This document shows, piece after piece, positions 24,338 through 34,142 of a DNA stretch of 64,000 nucleotides (positions within the stretch are counted from its first letter, which is position 1; every line of letters begins with the position of its first letter). The notes beneath the pieces are model-generated. The model was not told the origin of the DNA. It was given only the letters and a program-made list of their open reading frames with translations, and ran no database searches. Both the position numbers and the translations under genes were made by a program. This DNA comes from Capra hircus (lineage: Eukaryota > Chordata > Mammalia > Artiodactyla > Bovidae): positions 85,657,272-85,721,271 of the forward strand of contig NC_030819.1 in assembly GCF_001704415.2 (NCBI RefSeq), written 5' to 3'.

Positions 24338-25203
24338 ATAGGAGGAAAATAAATTTCCCTCTGCCCTTCTAGGTTCTTGCTTGAGCCCTCTTTCTCCATC
24401 ACTCAACACAAATTTTCAGGAGAAAAACAGAACTTTAATAACATATATACCTCTTACATAGACAGGAGATGCCAAGGAAAACTGAGTCACTCCCTGAAAT
24501 GACTGAAGGCTTCACCTTTAATACCATCTTCAGCCAAAAACAGAAGAAAGACATTGCAGGAAAGGCGGAGATCATTTATGGCAGCTTATCATTCAAAGCA
24601 CAGTAAACAAACAGATGATCGTGTGCAGATTTAAGTCCAGACTTCTTCACTGATAAGAGTTCCTTCCTTGAGATGTAATTATCCCTCTACTAGGTTCAAG
24701 AAAGGAGACCCTTAAAAATGGAGATTTCCCTAATAATTATAAAGGTACCTCACAGTAGGGCAACCTTAGTCTTCCCTGGTGATCTTGCTGTTAAGAATCT
24801 GTCTGCTAATGCAGTAGACACAGGTTCTATCCCTGACTCAGGAGCACCCCATATGCCTCAGAGAAGCTGAGCTCATGCACCACAACTACTGAGCCAGTGT
24901 CCTAGAGCCAGGGACCCACAACTATTAAATGCATGCACCACAACTACTGAAGGCTGCACACCTAGGGTGCATGATCTGCAACAAGAGTAGGACCAGCTCT
25001 CCACAATTAGAGAAAGCCCTCTCAAAGCAATGAAGACACAGAAGAGCCATAAAGAAATGAATAAATCTTAAAATGAATAAATAAATAAAAGGGCAATCTT
25101 TACTCAGCTTTAAAAATTATTATAATTTTAAACTAATCAGGCCAAAATAACTCAAAGGTCAAACAGACATAATTTGGGGTGGCTTGTTCTGGTCCCCTTG
25201 ACA
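24338..25203 (-). repeat. Probable ERV LTR, antisense, interrupted by a SINE
   Basis: On the minus strand the block starts TGTCAAGGGGACCAGAACAA at 25203 and has a polyadenylation-like ATTAAA near its far end. It lies between two halves of an L1. Family not identified; it could be ERVL/MaLR-type. Confidence 0.4.
24755..25103 (+). repeat. CHR-type tRNA SINE with target-site duplication
   Basis: Sense copy from GTCTTCCCTGGTGATCTTG to an AATAAATAAATAAAA tail. It is flanked by AGGGCAACCTTA and AGGGCAATCTTTA direct repeats, so it inserted into the LTR-like block. Confidence 0.8.
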
Positions 25204-25600
25204 TTTGTGTACACCAATATGCTTACACATTCATCTACCAAAGGATATCCTGATTTCAAGTTTGTAGCCATTATGAATAGAACTGCTGCACATCATTGCA
25301 TCCTTGTTTGCACTGGACATCGATTTTCAGAGTGATTGTCTAAATACTGAAAGCACAATTCCTGGATCCCAAGGTGACTCTTTTTCAGCTTTGGGGAAAA
25401 CTGCCAGACTGTCTTTCATGGTGGCTGTACATGCATCCTATCAGCAATGAGGAATGGTTCCTGATGCTGCTCACCCTCCAGAGATTAGTATTACCTTATA
25501 TTTGTAGTTTAGCAGTCCTAATAGGTGTGGTGAGATATATCATGATTTTAATTTATACTTCCCTGATGGTACATGATGGTGAGTCTATGTGTTATTACTA

Positions 25601-25830
25601 ACAACTAAGGAAATTCTGACATGTGTTGCAACGTGAGTAAAGTTTGAAGTCACTATGCCAAGTGAAACAATCCAGACAGAAAAGGACAAATAATCCATGA
25701 TTCCACTGTGAGATATCCAGAGAAGTCAACTGCAAAGACAAAGTAGAATAAGGGTGCCAGGGGATAAGCGGAATTGGACCTTTTGGACTTGGGCAAGGGC
25801 CAATGACCCTGTATGATGATGGTGGTGGTA
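25601..25830 (+). mobile_element. LINE-1 3' fragment
   Basis: Sense L1 3' sequence: CATGTGTTGCAACGTGAG, CACTATGCCAAGTGAAACAA and GGTGCCAGGGGATAAG. Confidence 0.6.
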
Positions 25831-25835
25831 GTGTT

Positions 25836-25945
25836 AGTATCTCAGTCATGTCTGTCCCGATGGACTGTAACCCAACAAGCTCTTCTTCCCATTGATTTCT
25901 CTAGGCAAGACACCTAGAGTGGGTTTCCATTAACTTCTTCAGGGG
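25836..25945 (-). repeat. Bov-tA SINE fragment
   Basis: Antisense, degraded; GTATCTCAGTCATGTCTG then CTCTAGGCAAGACACCTAG. Confidence 0.55.
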
Positions 25946-26535
25946 ATGAGTCTCTGGCAAATCTCCAGTTTCACCTGGAAGAATGCTAAGCCTGGCCATT
26001 TCCCCAGATCACTCTCCAGAAGAGCCTGGACTACCCATGAGACCCAGGACACAGCCAGCAGCAACACCATCTCATAAAGATTTCCAATCAGCACCTGTCA
26101 ACATTTCTACACCCTTGGTGAGTCTCTTTTGGGTCTGGGAGCTCAAGGCCTCATGGAAGTGAGGTCTTCTCCTTCTCAGAAAATGGAACTTGGTACACAG
26201 CTCCATGCCTCATTCTGCCAGCCAAGGCTATCAGCTCCTCTTACTGAAGAACCAAGTGTCATACATGTCCTATAGACATCCTCAAATGAACAACAAAAAT
26301 GCCAATGAGAAGACCTCAGGTCACGGAGGACTGAGCTTAATTAAATTATCACCAGATACACCAGACTGCCATTGTTGACATGTAGGATGTCATGTCCTCA
26401 AACTGGTAAGAAGACTCCTGTGAGGGACACTGTGGCAATATGATCAGCAGGTAGTGAGACCTGAAGGGAAAAGTGGAGATGGACAGAAGGTGGATCCTGT
26501 GGCAAGAGCTGATTCTCCAGGTTGCTGTGCTTGGC
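25946..26535. other. Intergenic, nothing recognised
   Basis: Mixed-composition sequence, no coding signal I can support. Confidence 0.35.
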
Positions 26536-26716
26536 ATATGCTGTGCTTAGTTGCTCATTCATGTCTGACTCTTTGTGACCTCGTGAACTCTAGCCCTCCA
26601 GGCTCCTCTGTCTATGGGGATTCTCCAGGCCAGATAGTGGAGTGGGGGATCTTCTCAACCCAGGGATTGAACCCACGTCTCCCACCTTGCAGGCATTCTC
26701 TTACTCTCTGAGCCTC
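26536..26716 (-). repeat. Bov-tA SINE
   Basis: Antisense; ATGCTGTGCTTAGTTGCTC at the left and CCCAGGGATTGAACCCACG near the right. Confidence 0.75.
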
Positions 26717-27300
26717 TCCAGAAGAGAGATTGTCAATGGAACTGAGTAAAAGTCAGGTTATTTGACCAGAGACCAAGCCTCTGAAAGCTCTTGAATTTTT
26801 ATTTGCTTTGCTCTCACTACTATTTCTTCACTTTCCAAGAACTTCAGAAGGTCAGAAGGTAGGGGAGGAAAGGAGTGAATGATCAAGGGGAATTGTACTC
26901 CTAGATCTAAACTATAATCCTGATATTTTGTCAGTTATAAAATGATGTCCACCTCCAATAATCCAGTTCTGAAAAGTAGTGAGAAATCAGGAGATATTCA
27001 GAGTTTGAACGTGGCTGAGGAAATTTTCATTTGCTCCTTGCATATTGCATAGAGCACCTTCCTTAATTTTCAGTCTCTAAAATCTAAATTATTGGGGACA
27101 TCTACTTCTAGCAAATGCAGTCAGTGTTGTCTTGCCACCACCAGCATGCAATCATAAAATCCAAGAGATAAAAAAGAATAAAAATAGACAATAAGGTACA
27201 GCTTCCCGAAACCAGAACCTTACCCAAATCACCACTTTTCCATGCCCATCTTGCTTCCTCTGACGTGCCTCAAAATGCTGTCATAATTCAACTGCAAAAA
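26717..27300. other. Intergenic, nothing recognised
   Basis: No element or coding frame that I can name. Confidence 0.35.
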
Positions 27301-27500
27301 CATGTGTGTGCTCAGTCGCTTTAGTCATGTCTGAGTCAATGCATCTCCGTTGACTGTAGCTCACCAGGATTCTCAGTCCATGGTATTCTCCAGGCAAGAA
27401 TACTGGCGTGCGTTTTCTTGCTGTCCTGTATGCAATCTTCCTGACCTAGGTATCAAACTTTTATCCCTAGTCTTTTATGTGTCCTGAATTACCAGATGAG
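27301..27500 (-). repeat. Bov-tA SINE, diverged
   Basis: Antisense; GTGTGCTCAGTCGCTTTAG at the left, CAGGCAAGAATACTGGCG in the middle, and a badly eroded tRNA end. Confidence 0.7.
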
Positions 27501-28191
27501 TTCTATTTAACTAGAGTTACCTGGGAATCACCCTGCTACAAATATACTTACCAGGAAATACAGTCCAGGCCACTTTGGTCTGTCATCAATCAAATACTCC
27601 CAAGATTTGGTCAGAACCGAAAAATTTAAACAATGAAAACTTTGTAAAGACAAACTACACTCAAGGATTCTGTATGCCCCTGACCAATCAGCAACACATG
27701 ACTCTAATGGTTGGGGTCTAAATTTTTCTGGGAAGAAGGATGTCCCACTCTCAGCCTGATGGTCATAAGGTCCCCAACTAAGCTTCCACTGTAGGCCAAC
27801 TGTCCAGTGAAATGTACTGTGGACTAAAAATTCAAGCTCCATCTAAAAGCTGAAGTTTCTAGTAACCACATTTAAAAGCAAAAAAAAAAAAAAAAAAGCA
27901 GATGAAATTAATTTTCAAGTTATATTTTAGTCCAGTATACAAAAAATATCATTTCATTATGCGATCAATAAGTCACAACTCATGGCTGGCATGCAGATAA
28001 ATCTGACCTTTGGTTGATCACTAAATATTTTCCTTTCTAAGACAAAGTGCCACTCCTAGAATGGGAAGTTGAAATTGGAACCCCTTTTCCTTGGGAGTAA
28101 GCCTGTCAGGTAAAATACAAGACAACTAGTTAAATTTTATTTTCAATGAATAATTTTTTAGAAAAAGTACATCCAAAGCATTCCAGGTGAT
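27501..28191. other. Intergenic with a poly-A tract
   Basis: An A run of about 18 lies near 27881-27898. The 104-codon minus frame (27842-27528) has no domain I recognise. Confidence 0.35.
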
Positions 28192-28812
28192 CAGCTCAGT
28201 TCAGTTCAGTTGCTCAGTCGTGTTTGAATCTTCGCAACCCATAAATCACAGCACGCCAGGCCTCCCTGTCCATCACTAACTCTCAGAGTTCACTCAGACT
28301 CACGTCCATCGAGTCAGTGATGCCATCCAGCCATCTCATCCTCTGTCGTCCCCTTCTCCTCCTGCCCCCAATCCCTCCAAGCATCAGTCTTTTCCAGTGA
28401 GTCAACTCTTCTCATGAGGTGGCCAAAGTACTGGGATTTCAGCTTTAGCCTCATTCCTTCCAAAGAAATCCCCGGGCTGATCTCCTTCAGAATGGACTGG
28501 TTGGACTTTCTTGCAGTCCAAGGGACTCTCAAGAGTCTTCTCCAACACCACAGTTCAAAACCATCAATTCTTTGGCAGTCAGCTTTCTTCACAGTCCAAC
28601 TCTCACATCCATACATGACTACTGGAAAAACCATAGCCTTGACTAGACGGATGTTTGTTGGCAAAGTAATGTCTTTGCTTTTCAATATGCTATCTAGGGT
28701 GGTCATAAATTTTCTTCCAAGGAGTAAGTGTCTTTTAATTTCCTGGCTACAGTCACTATCTGCAGTGTTTTGGAGCCCCCCAAAATAAAGTCTGACACTG
28801 TTTCCACTGTGG
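28192..28812 (-). mobile_element. BovB LINE 3' fragment, antisense
   Basis: Starts with CAGTTCAGTTCAGTTGCTCAG and covers the ORF2 C-terminal region. The longest minus frame (28913-28314) includes LVKAMVFPVVMYGCESWTVK and WCWRRLLRVPWTARKSNQ, typical of BovB copies, but it reads into flanking DNA at its N-terminus. Confidence 0.85.
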
Positions 28813-29383
28813 ACTTCTATTAAAAAAGGAAATGTTTTCATTGTTTTTCCAATTTCAAATTTAACTGGGATTCCTGTATTTCTGTTTGGTAAATCCAGCC
28901 ACCTAAAAGGCATGATTAAAACTGATTCATTCCTTAGGTAAAAGAGAGTACCTCAGTGGTGAGTCCACATAGCTCCCTCCCATCAGGACCAGAGTTACAG
29001 TCATGAGAAGAAGAACTGTCATCATGTGGCCAATTGAGGCAGGTAAGGTATAGGTGTGTCTTCCTTGGTTCAGCACAGACCACAAGATAGTGGCAACCCC
29101 CCAAAAGAGGAGCAGATGAAGGCAGAGGAGATGAAGGCCAAAGGAGAAAACGCGGCCAGTTCTAGAAGACGCAGAAGGTAGTGGTCCTCAAAAGGTCAGA
29201 GGCCAGCCTACTGGGGAGTGGCACAGTTCAAGTTGTGAAGCACACTTCCCATGGTCCAGTGGTGGTCACACCTGCAGGAAGGCATACAGCTGAGCAGTAG
29301 TGGTTGCAGAAACCCCGTGCTACTTTGCTCCACCATTCTTTCTTTTCCATGAAGTTTACAAGATATTCGTACATCCTGTACTC
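28813..29383. other. Segment between two inverted BovB fragments
   Basis: Purine-rich on the + strand around 29100-29170. No gene or element recognised; both its edges are BovB sequence in opposite orientations. Confidence 0.35.
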
Positions 29384-29702
29384 CCATCAGTCCATTCTAA
29401 AGGAGATCAGTCCTGGGTGTTCTTTGGAAAAAATGATGCTAAACCTGAAACTCCAGTACCTTGGCCAACTCATGCAAAGAGTTGACTCATTGGAAAAGAT
29501 TCTGATGCTGGGAGGGATTGTGGGCAGGAGGAGAAGGGGATGACAGAGGATGAGATGGCTGAATTGCATCACTGACTCGATGAATGTGAGTTTGAGAGAA
29601 CTCTGGAAGTTGGTGATGGGCAGGGAGGCCTGTCGTGCTGCAATTCATGGGGTCACAAAGAGTCAGACACGACTGAGCAACTGAACTGACTGAACTGACT
29701 GA
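29384..29702 (+). mobile_element. BovB LINE 3' end, sense
   Basis: Sense BovB terminus ending with CACGACTGAGCAACTGAAC and GACTGAACT repeats. It is oriented opposite to the copy at 28192-28812. Confidence 0.85.
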
Positions 29703-29814
29703 CTCCCATGACCTTGATCTTAATGCAGCATTTGCACCTTTAGAACCTGCTGTGGATTTTCTTTCCCAATAAATTTTCCTTTATTTTTATTTCATGTACT
29801 AAGATATCTCACAA

Positions 29815-30355
29815 TGGTTGACAGTGAAGGAGCAAACAGACAGAAGAGGCTCTATCTTAAAAGTAGGACTCCATCTTGGGCCATACTGTGGATTTTGAAC
29901 TATATGCCTAGTGTCTATGGTAACGACATATCCAATAGAAAAGCAGAACCCCCAGACAAAAGAGCCCAAGGGCTTGTACCTAGACTCTCCATTGCCTAAA
30001 AGAATACCCTAATTATCTGTGTAAACAAATAGAATTATAAACTCTACTATGCTTATTGGAGTATGACCACAGGCCTATTGATAATTGTCCATTTTTAACT
30101 ACCTAGCCTTAGAGCATATGAATCATGGGTTAACTTTGACTGTATCTTTCTTTTCCTTTTTTCAGACTAGTTTAAGGAAATTTGGGGAGGTGGGTTTGGG
30201 CATGTACATTTAGGTGTAATTAGGTTTTCACAAAAACTGGTCAGGGTCCTTGGCCAAGAGGAAACTCTGCCTTGGGACCGCCCATGTAATAAACTGCAGT
30301 CCACTATCTGCATTGACCCTCTGAGTGAGTCTATTTCCTGGAATGCATGGCTACA
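29815..30355 (+). repeat. Solo LTR, copy 2 (plus orientation)
   Basis: A 541 bp LTR from TGGTTGACAG to GGCTACA with a candidate 4-bp target duplication ACAA at 29811-29814 and 30356-30359. A GTAATAAACTG signal lies near the 3' part. No primer-binding site follows, so it is a solo LTR from recombination. The 4-bp duplication would favour a class I (gamma-like) origin. Confidence 0.75.
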
Positions 30356-31339
30356 ACAATGAGAGAGAAGTATTGTGTCCAACTTATTATATATTTCTTC
30401 GTGTACTCCAAGTGAGAGTGGTGAAACATGCCCCCCCCCAAAATTCCTAAAATTCCTAAACATTTCAAAACAGTACCTGGTTAAACTAAGGGGCATGGAG
30501 GTCACAGAACCTTGGGGGAGATGTGATTCAGGTTGATTTAGTGTTGAGCACACGTAAGGCTTGGAGGAATGATTCAAAGTGTCTGATACAGTAGATCAGC
30601 GTGGAAATTGAGAATCTCCATTTTTAACCACTTCCCAGGTGATGGGAAGTGATTGTTTGGACCATCACCGCTGGTCCAGTGATGACATTTTGAGTACCAC
30701 TGACTTACACAAGGAGATATCTTCCAAAGAAATTGAAACAGAAATTTTTGAGACACTTAGTCTATTCTTAGAGTTTCCTGACACAGAAAATGCAGATGTC
30801 TACCTGAAAATTAGCAGAGTAACTCTTTCACAACAAAGGATGTAAAGATAAAACCACATGGAGATGCACGGAAGGGCAGAGTTGTAGTCTAATCAGCACA
30901 CATACTGATGATGGGTGACCCAGAAGCAGGAGGGGACTTACAAACTTGGTTTCTTCCCTGGAGAGGACATTTTGAGAACCTGAGCCCTGGTAACCTGAAT
31001 CAGGAAGATGAGCCCCCACAATATCTGGATTTGAAACCAGCAGAGCTATGTCTGTGAGAGAGTTGTGATAAGTCAAGACCCCAGGATTAAAAGGTTTGTG
31101 CCAAATTTACCGATGCTGAATGTCAGCTCAGAGGAAGCAGCTTGAAAAGTGCACGCATCATATGGGAAGCAGAATTATGGACTAATTTTAGAAGAAGTGC
31201 CAAAGGGGCAAGGATATTTTGGAACTTTCTCTAGGGATGAAATCACTTATTGACACTTTAAAAAAAAATCCTCCCTGTAACTAGCTGGCCCAGTGCCAGC
31301 AGGAGACATTTCTGACATTCCCCATTTACCTTGCTAGCA
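30356..31339. other. Intergenic with a MER5A-like piece
   Basis: Apart from the DNA-transposon-like fragment at 30560-30712 nothing is recognised here. Confidence 0.35.
30560..30712 (+). repeat. MER5A-like hAT DNA transposon fragment
   Basis: GAGAATCTCCATTTTTAACC, then TTCCCAGGTGATG, and CTGGTCCAGTGATGACATTT followed by GAGTACCACTG. These match the general layout of MER5A elements. Confidence 0.55.
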
Positions 31340-32958
31340 CTGCTTGCCCTACTATGTCTTTCTGTTCCCTGTGAAACACACATATCCAACCCTGTCATCC
31401 CTACAAACCTCCTCCAAAGTGGCTCCCCCTGCACCGAGGGTCTGGATTCCTACACAAGAGCTTCTTTCCCTTCCACACATGGTGGGGGCCTCAGCCATAA
31501 CTTGCATCCTCTCAAGGTTGTTGCCACTTCATGTCAGCCCCAGCCAGAAGCACATCTGTAATTGTTGAGGTGGGGTTCACATTCAGCTGCAGTGGTGGTC
31601 AACAAGACCCACCAGCCTGCCCAAAGCAACGTTGGTACATCCAACAGGACACCACACTCAGACTACATAGGAGACACCCTGGATTTCCTGTCTCTGCTGA
31701 CCTGGAGGAACTGTTCTTCTGGGCCACACAGGAGACACTCTCTATAAGTACTCTCATTCAACATGTAGACATAGTTCATCTGCCTAATATTAATGCATAG
31801 AAACAAAAAGATAGGCAAAATGAGGAGACAAAGAATATATTGCAAATAAACAGGCAAGACATAACCTCAGAAAAAGAGCTAAACAAGATGGAGATTGATA
31901 ATCTATGTCAAATGAGTGCAAAGTAATGCTCATAGAAATATTTACTGGGTCTTCCCTGCTGGATCATTGGTTAAAATTTTCCTGACAATGTAGGGGACAG
32001 AGTTCAACCTTTGCCCTGGAAACTAAGATCTCAGGCAGCAGGGCAACTAAACCTGCGTGTCACAGCTATTGAACTCATGCATCCTAGAGCCTGTGCTCCA
32101 CAACGAGAGAAGACAGAACCATGGGAAGCCCACACACAAGAACTAGAGTGCAGCCCTCACTCTAGAAAACTAGAGAAACCCAATGATACAACAAGATGCA
32201 GTGGACCCATGAAATAAGTAAATAAAAGGTATTTACTCATCTTAGGGGAAGAAGGGAAGAATGAAGTGACAACCTCCACAAAGAGGCAATAAGTATAAAA
32301 AGGAACTGATTATAATTGAAGAATAAAATAACTGACATGAAAAATACAGCGGAAGCATCAATAGATTAGATGATTCAGAAGGAAACATCAGTAAGCTGAA
32401 ATACATAGTAGTGTAAATCACCCAATTTCAACACCAGAAAGGAAAAATGAGACCAAAATTTGAGGACAGTTTAATGCATTTGGTGGATAATATCAAGCAT
32501 ACTCACATTCCCATTATAGGGATTCAAGGAGAAGGGAGAGAGAGATAAAAACTCACTTGAAGAAACAATGGTTGAATATTTCCCTTTCTTGGTGAAGGAA
32601 ACACACAGGTCCAAGAAGCATAGAGAGTCCAATACAGGGTAAACCAAAGAGAAACATGCCAAAACACATATTAATCAAACTAAGAAAAATTTAGAAAAAG
32701 GAAAAATATTCAAAGCAGGAAGGGAAAATCAACAAATAACAAGGGAATCCACATAAGTTTTACAGCTGATCTTTCAGAGGAAACACTGAAGGCCAAAAGG
32801 GTGTATCATGATATACTTAAATTTATGAAAGGGAAAATCCTACCAGCATGATTACTGTGGCCAGCTAAGATCTCACTCAGATTCAAAGAACTCAGTAATT
32901 TTACACACAAGCAAAAGTTCAGGAATACAGCATCACAAAAGGAGCTTTACAATTTATA
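31340..32958 (+). mobile_element. LINE-1, 5' UTR and ORF1 part (left half of split element)
   Basis: Sense L1. 31340-31800 resembles the 5' UTR (CACACAGGAGACACTCTC, ATCTGCCTAATATTAATGC). ORF1 begins near 31818 (AAAATGAGGAGACAAAGAAT) and continues, broken by a SINE, to the inter-ORF segment GGAGCTTTACAATTTAT. ORF1 is riddled with stops. At 32959-32960 it stops abruptly at the mitochondrial insertion, and the same element resumes at 49762. Confidence 0.75.
31937..32240 (+). repeat. CHR-type tRNA SINE with target-site duplication
   Basis: Sense copy from GGGTCTTCCCTGCTGGATC to the AAATAAGTAAATAAAAGG tail. It is flanked by ATATTTACT and GTATTTACT repeats belonging to the interrupted L1. Confidence 0.75.
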
Positions 32959-32959
32959 G

Positions 32960-33756
32960 CCAGTGACTGTAATAAAATTATTCAACCCAATAGCCTCTAT
33001 ACTCATAACAATAGCCCTCACTATAAAACTAGGAATGGCTCCATTCCACTTCTGAGTCCCAGAAGTAACACGAGGCATCTCCCTATCTTCCAGCCTAATC
33101 CTACTTACATTACAAAAACTAGCACCTATATCTGTACTCTACCAGATCTCTCCATCTATCAACCTAAATCTAATTCTAGCCCTATCAGTTCTGTCAATTA
33201 TAATTGCAGGCAGAGGAGGGCTAAACCAAACCCAACTACAAAAAATCATAGCCTACTCATCAATTGTCCAAATAGGCTGAATAACAGCAGTTTTATTGTA
33301 TAACCTCACTATAATACTTCTAAATCTAGTTATTTACATAATTACAACCTCAACTATATTCACACTAATCATAGCTAACTCAACCACAACCAATCTATCA
33401 CTATCACAGACATGAAATAAAGCACCCATTATAACATTTCTAATCCTCATCACCCTCCTATCAACAGGAGGACTCCCCCTACTATCAGGATTTATACCAA
33501 AATAAATAATTATTCAAGAAATGACAAAAAACGACAACATTATCCTACCCCCTCTCATAGCAATCACAGTACTACTAAACCTATACTTCTACACATGACT
33601 CACATACTCCACCGCACTAACAACATTAACCTCCACAAATAATATAAAAATTATATGACAATTCTCCACCACAAAATAAATAACCCTCTTGCCAACAATA
33701 ATTGTACTATCTACTATACTACTACCACTCACACCAATTCTATCAGTACTAGAAAA
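32960..33756 (+). pseudogene. MT-ND2: ND2 pseudogene, 5' truncated
   Basis: Complex I subunit 2 remnant. The first ~260 bp, including the start codon, are missing: the NUMT opens at CCAGTGACTGTAATAAAATT. The remainder is collinear to the end at about 33756, where the expected TAG reads AAG. Two in-frame TAA stops interrupt it (33503-33505 replacing a Trp TGA, and 33677-33679). Many internal TGA codons are Trp in the mitochondrial code. It is the left edge of the insertion and joins L1 DNA directly. Confidence 0.92.
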
Positions 33757-33822
33757 GGAATTTAGGTTAAACAGACCAAGAGCCTTCAAAGCCCTAAGCA
33801 AGTATAATTTACTTAATTCCTG
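33756..33822 (+). tRNA. MT-TW: tRNA-Trp (mitochondrial-derived, NUMT)
   Basis: 67 nt with anticodon TCA in CCTTCAAAG. It lies between ND2 and the four minus-strand tRNAs as in vertebrate mtDNA. A nuclear copy, presumably inactive. Confidence 0.88.
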
Positions 33823-33823
33823 T

Positions 33824-33892
33824 TAAGGACTGCAAGATCACATCTTACATGAATTGAATGCAAATCAACCACTTTAATTAAGCTAAGTCCTT
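33824..33892 (-). tRNA. MT-TA: tRNA-Ala (mitochondrial-derived, NUMT)
   Basis: 69 nt on the minus strand; anticodon TGC (plus-strand GCA in AATGCAAAT). First tRNA of the WANCY cluster's minus part. Confidence 0.88.
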
Positions 33893-33893
33893 A

Positions 33894-33966
33894 CTAGATT
33901 GGTGGGCTCTACCCCCATGAAATTTTAGTTAACAGCTAAATACCCTAAAGAACTGGTTCCAATCTA
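33894..33966 (-). tRNA. MT-TN: tRNA-Asn (mitochondrial-derived, NUMT)
   Basis: 73 nt on the minus strand; anticodon GTT. Adjacent to the light-strand origin. Confidence 0.87.
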
Positions 33967-34009
33967 CTTCTCCCACCGTGAGAAAAAAAAAAAAAAAAAG
34001 TGGGAGAAG
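33967..34009. other. Light-strand replication origin (OL) copy
   Basis: Stem-loop between tRNA-Asn and tRNA-Cys: stem CTTCTCCCAC pairing with GTGGGAGAAG. The loop holds a run of 17 A, longer than I would expect for an active OL, probably from slippage after transfer to the nucleus. Confidence 0.88.
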
Positions 34010-34074
34010 CCCTGGCAGAATTGAAGCTGTTTCTCTGAATTTGCAATTCAACGTGAAAATTCATCACAGGGACT
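34008..34074 (-). tRNA. MT-TC: tRNA-Cys (mitochondrial-derived, NUMT)
   Basis: Minus strand; anticodon GCA (plus TGC in TTTGCAAT). It overlaps the OL stem base by two bases. The acceptor end reads CAGGGACT, with an apparent extra base that would weaken the stem. Confidence 0.85.
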
Positions 34075-34141
34075 GGTAAAAAGAGGAATTAAACCTCTGT
34101 CCTTAGATTTACAGTCTAGTACTTTACTCAGCCATTTTACC
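34075..34141 (-). tRNA. MT-TY: tRNA-Tyr (mitochondrial-derived, NUMT)
   Basis: 67 nt on the minus strand; anticodon GTA (plus TAC in TTTACAGT). It ends two bases before the COX1 start. Confidence 0.87.
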
Positions 34142-34142
34142 C

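Larger units (their letters stand above)
24000..25600 (-). mobile_element. Old LINE-1 (antisense) interrupted by an LTR
   Basis: Antisense L1-like sequence at 24000-24335 (GTTGAGTATTATTCCTTTGC) resumes at 25204-25600 (AAAACTGCCAGACTG, TGGTGAGATATATCATGATT). The interruption is an LTR-like block carrying a SINE. Confidence 0.5.

Noticed and set aside
28314..28913. 199-codon minus frame as a host gene
   Set aside because: Most of it is BovB ORF2 C-terminal sequence; the N-terminal part is flanking DNA read by chance.
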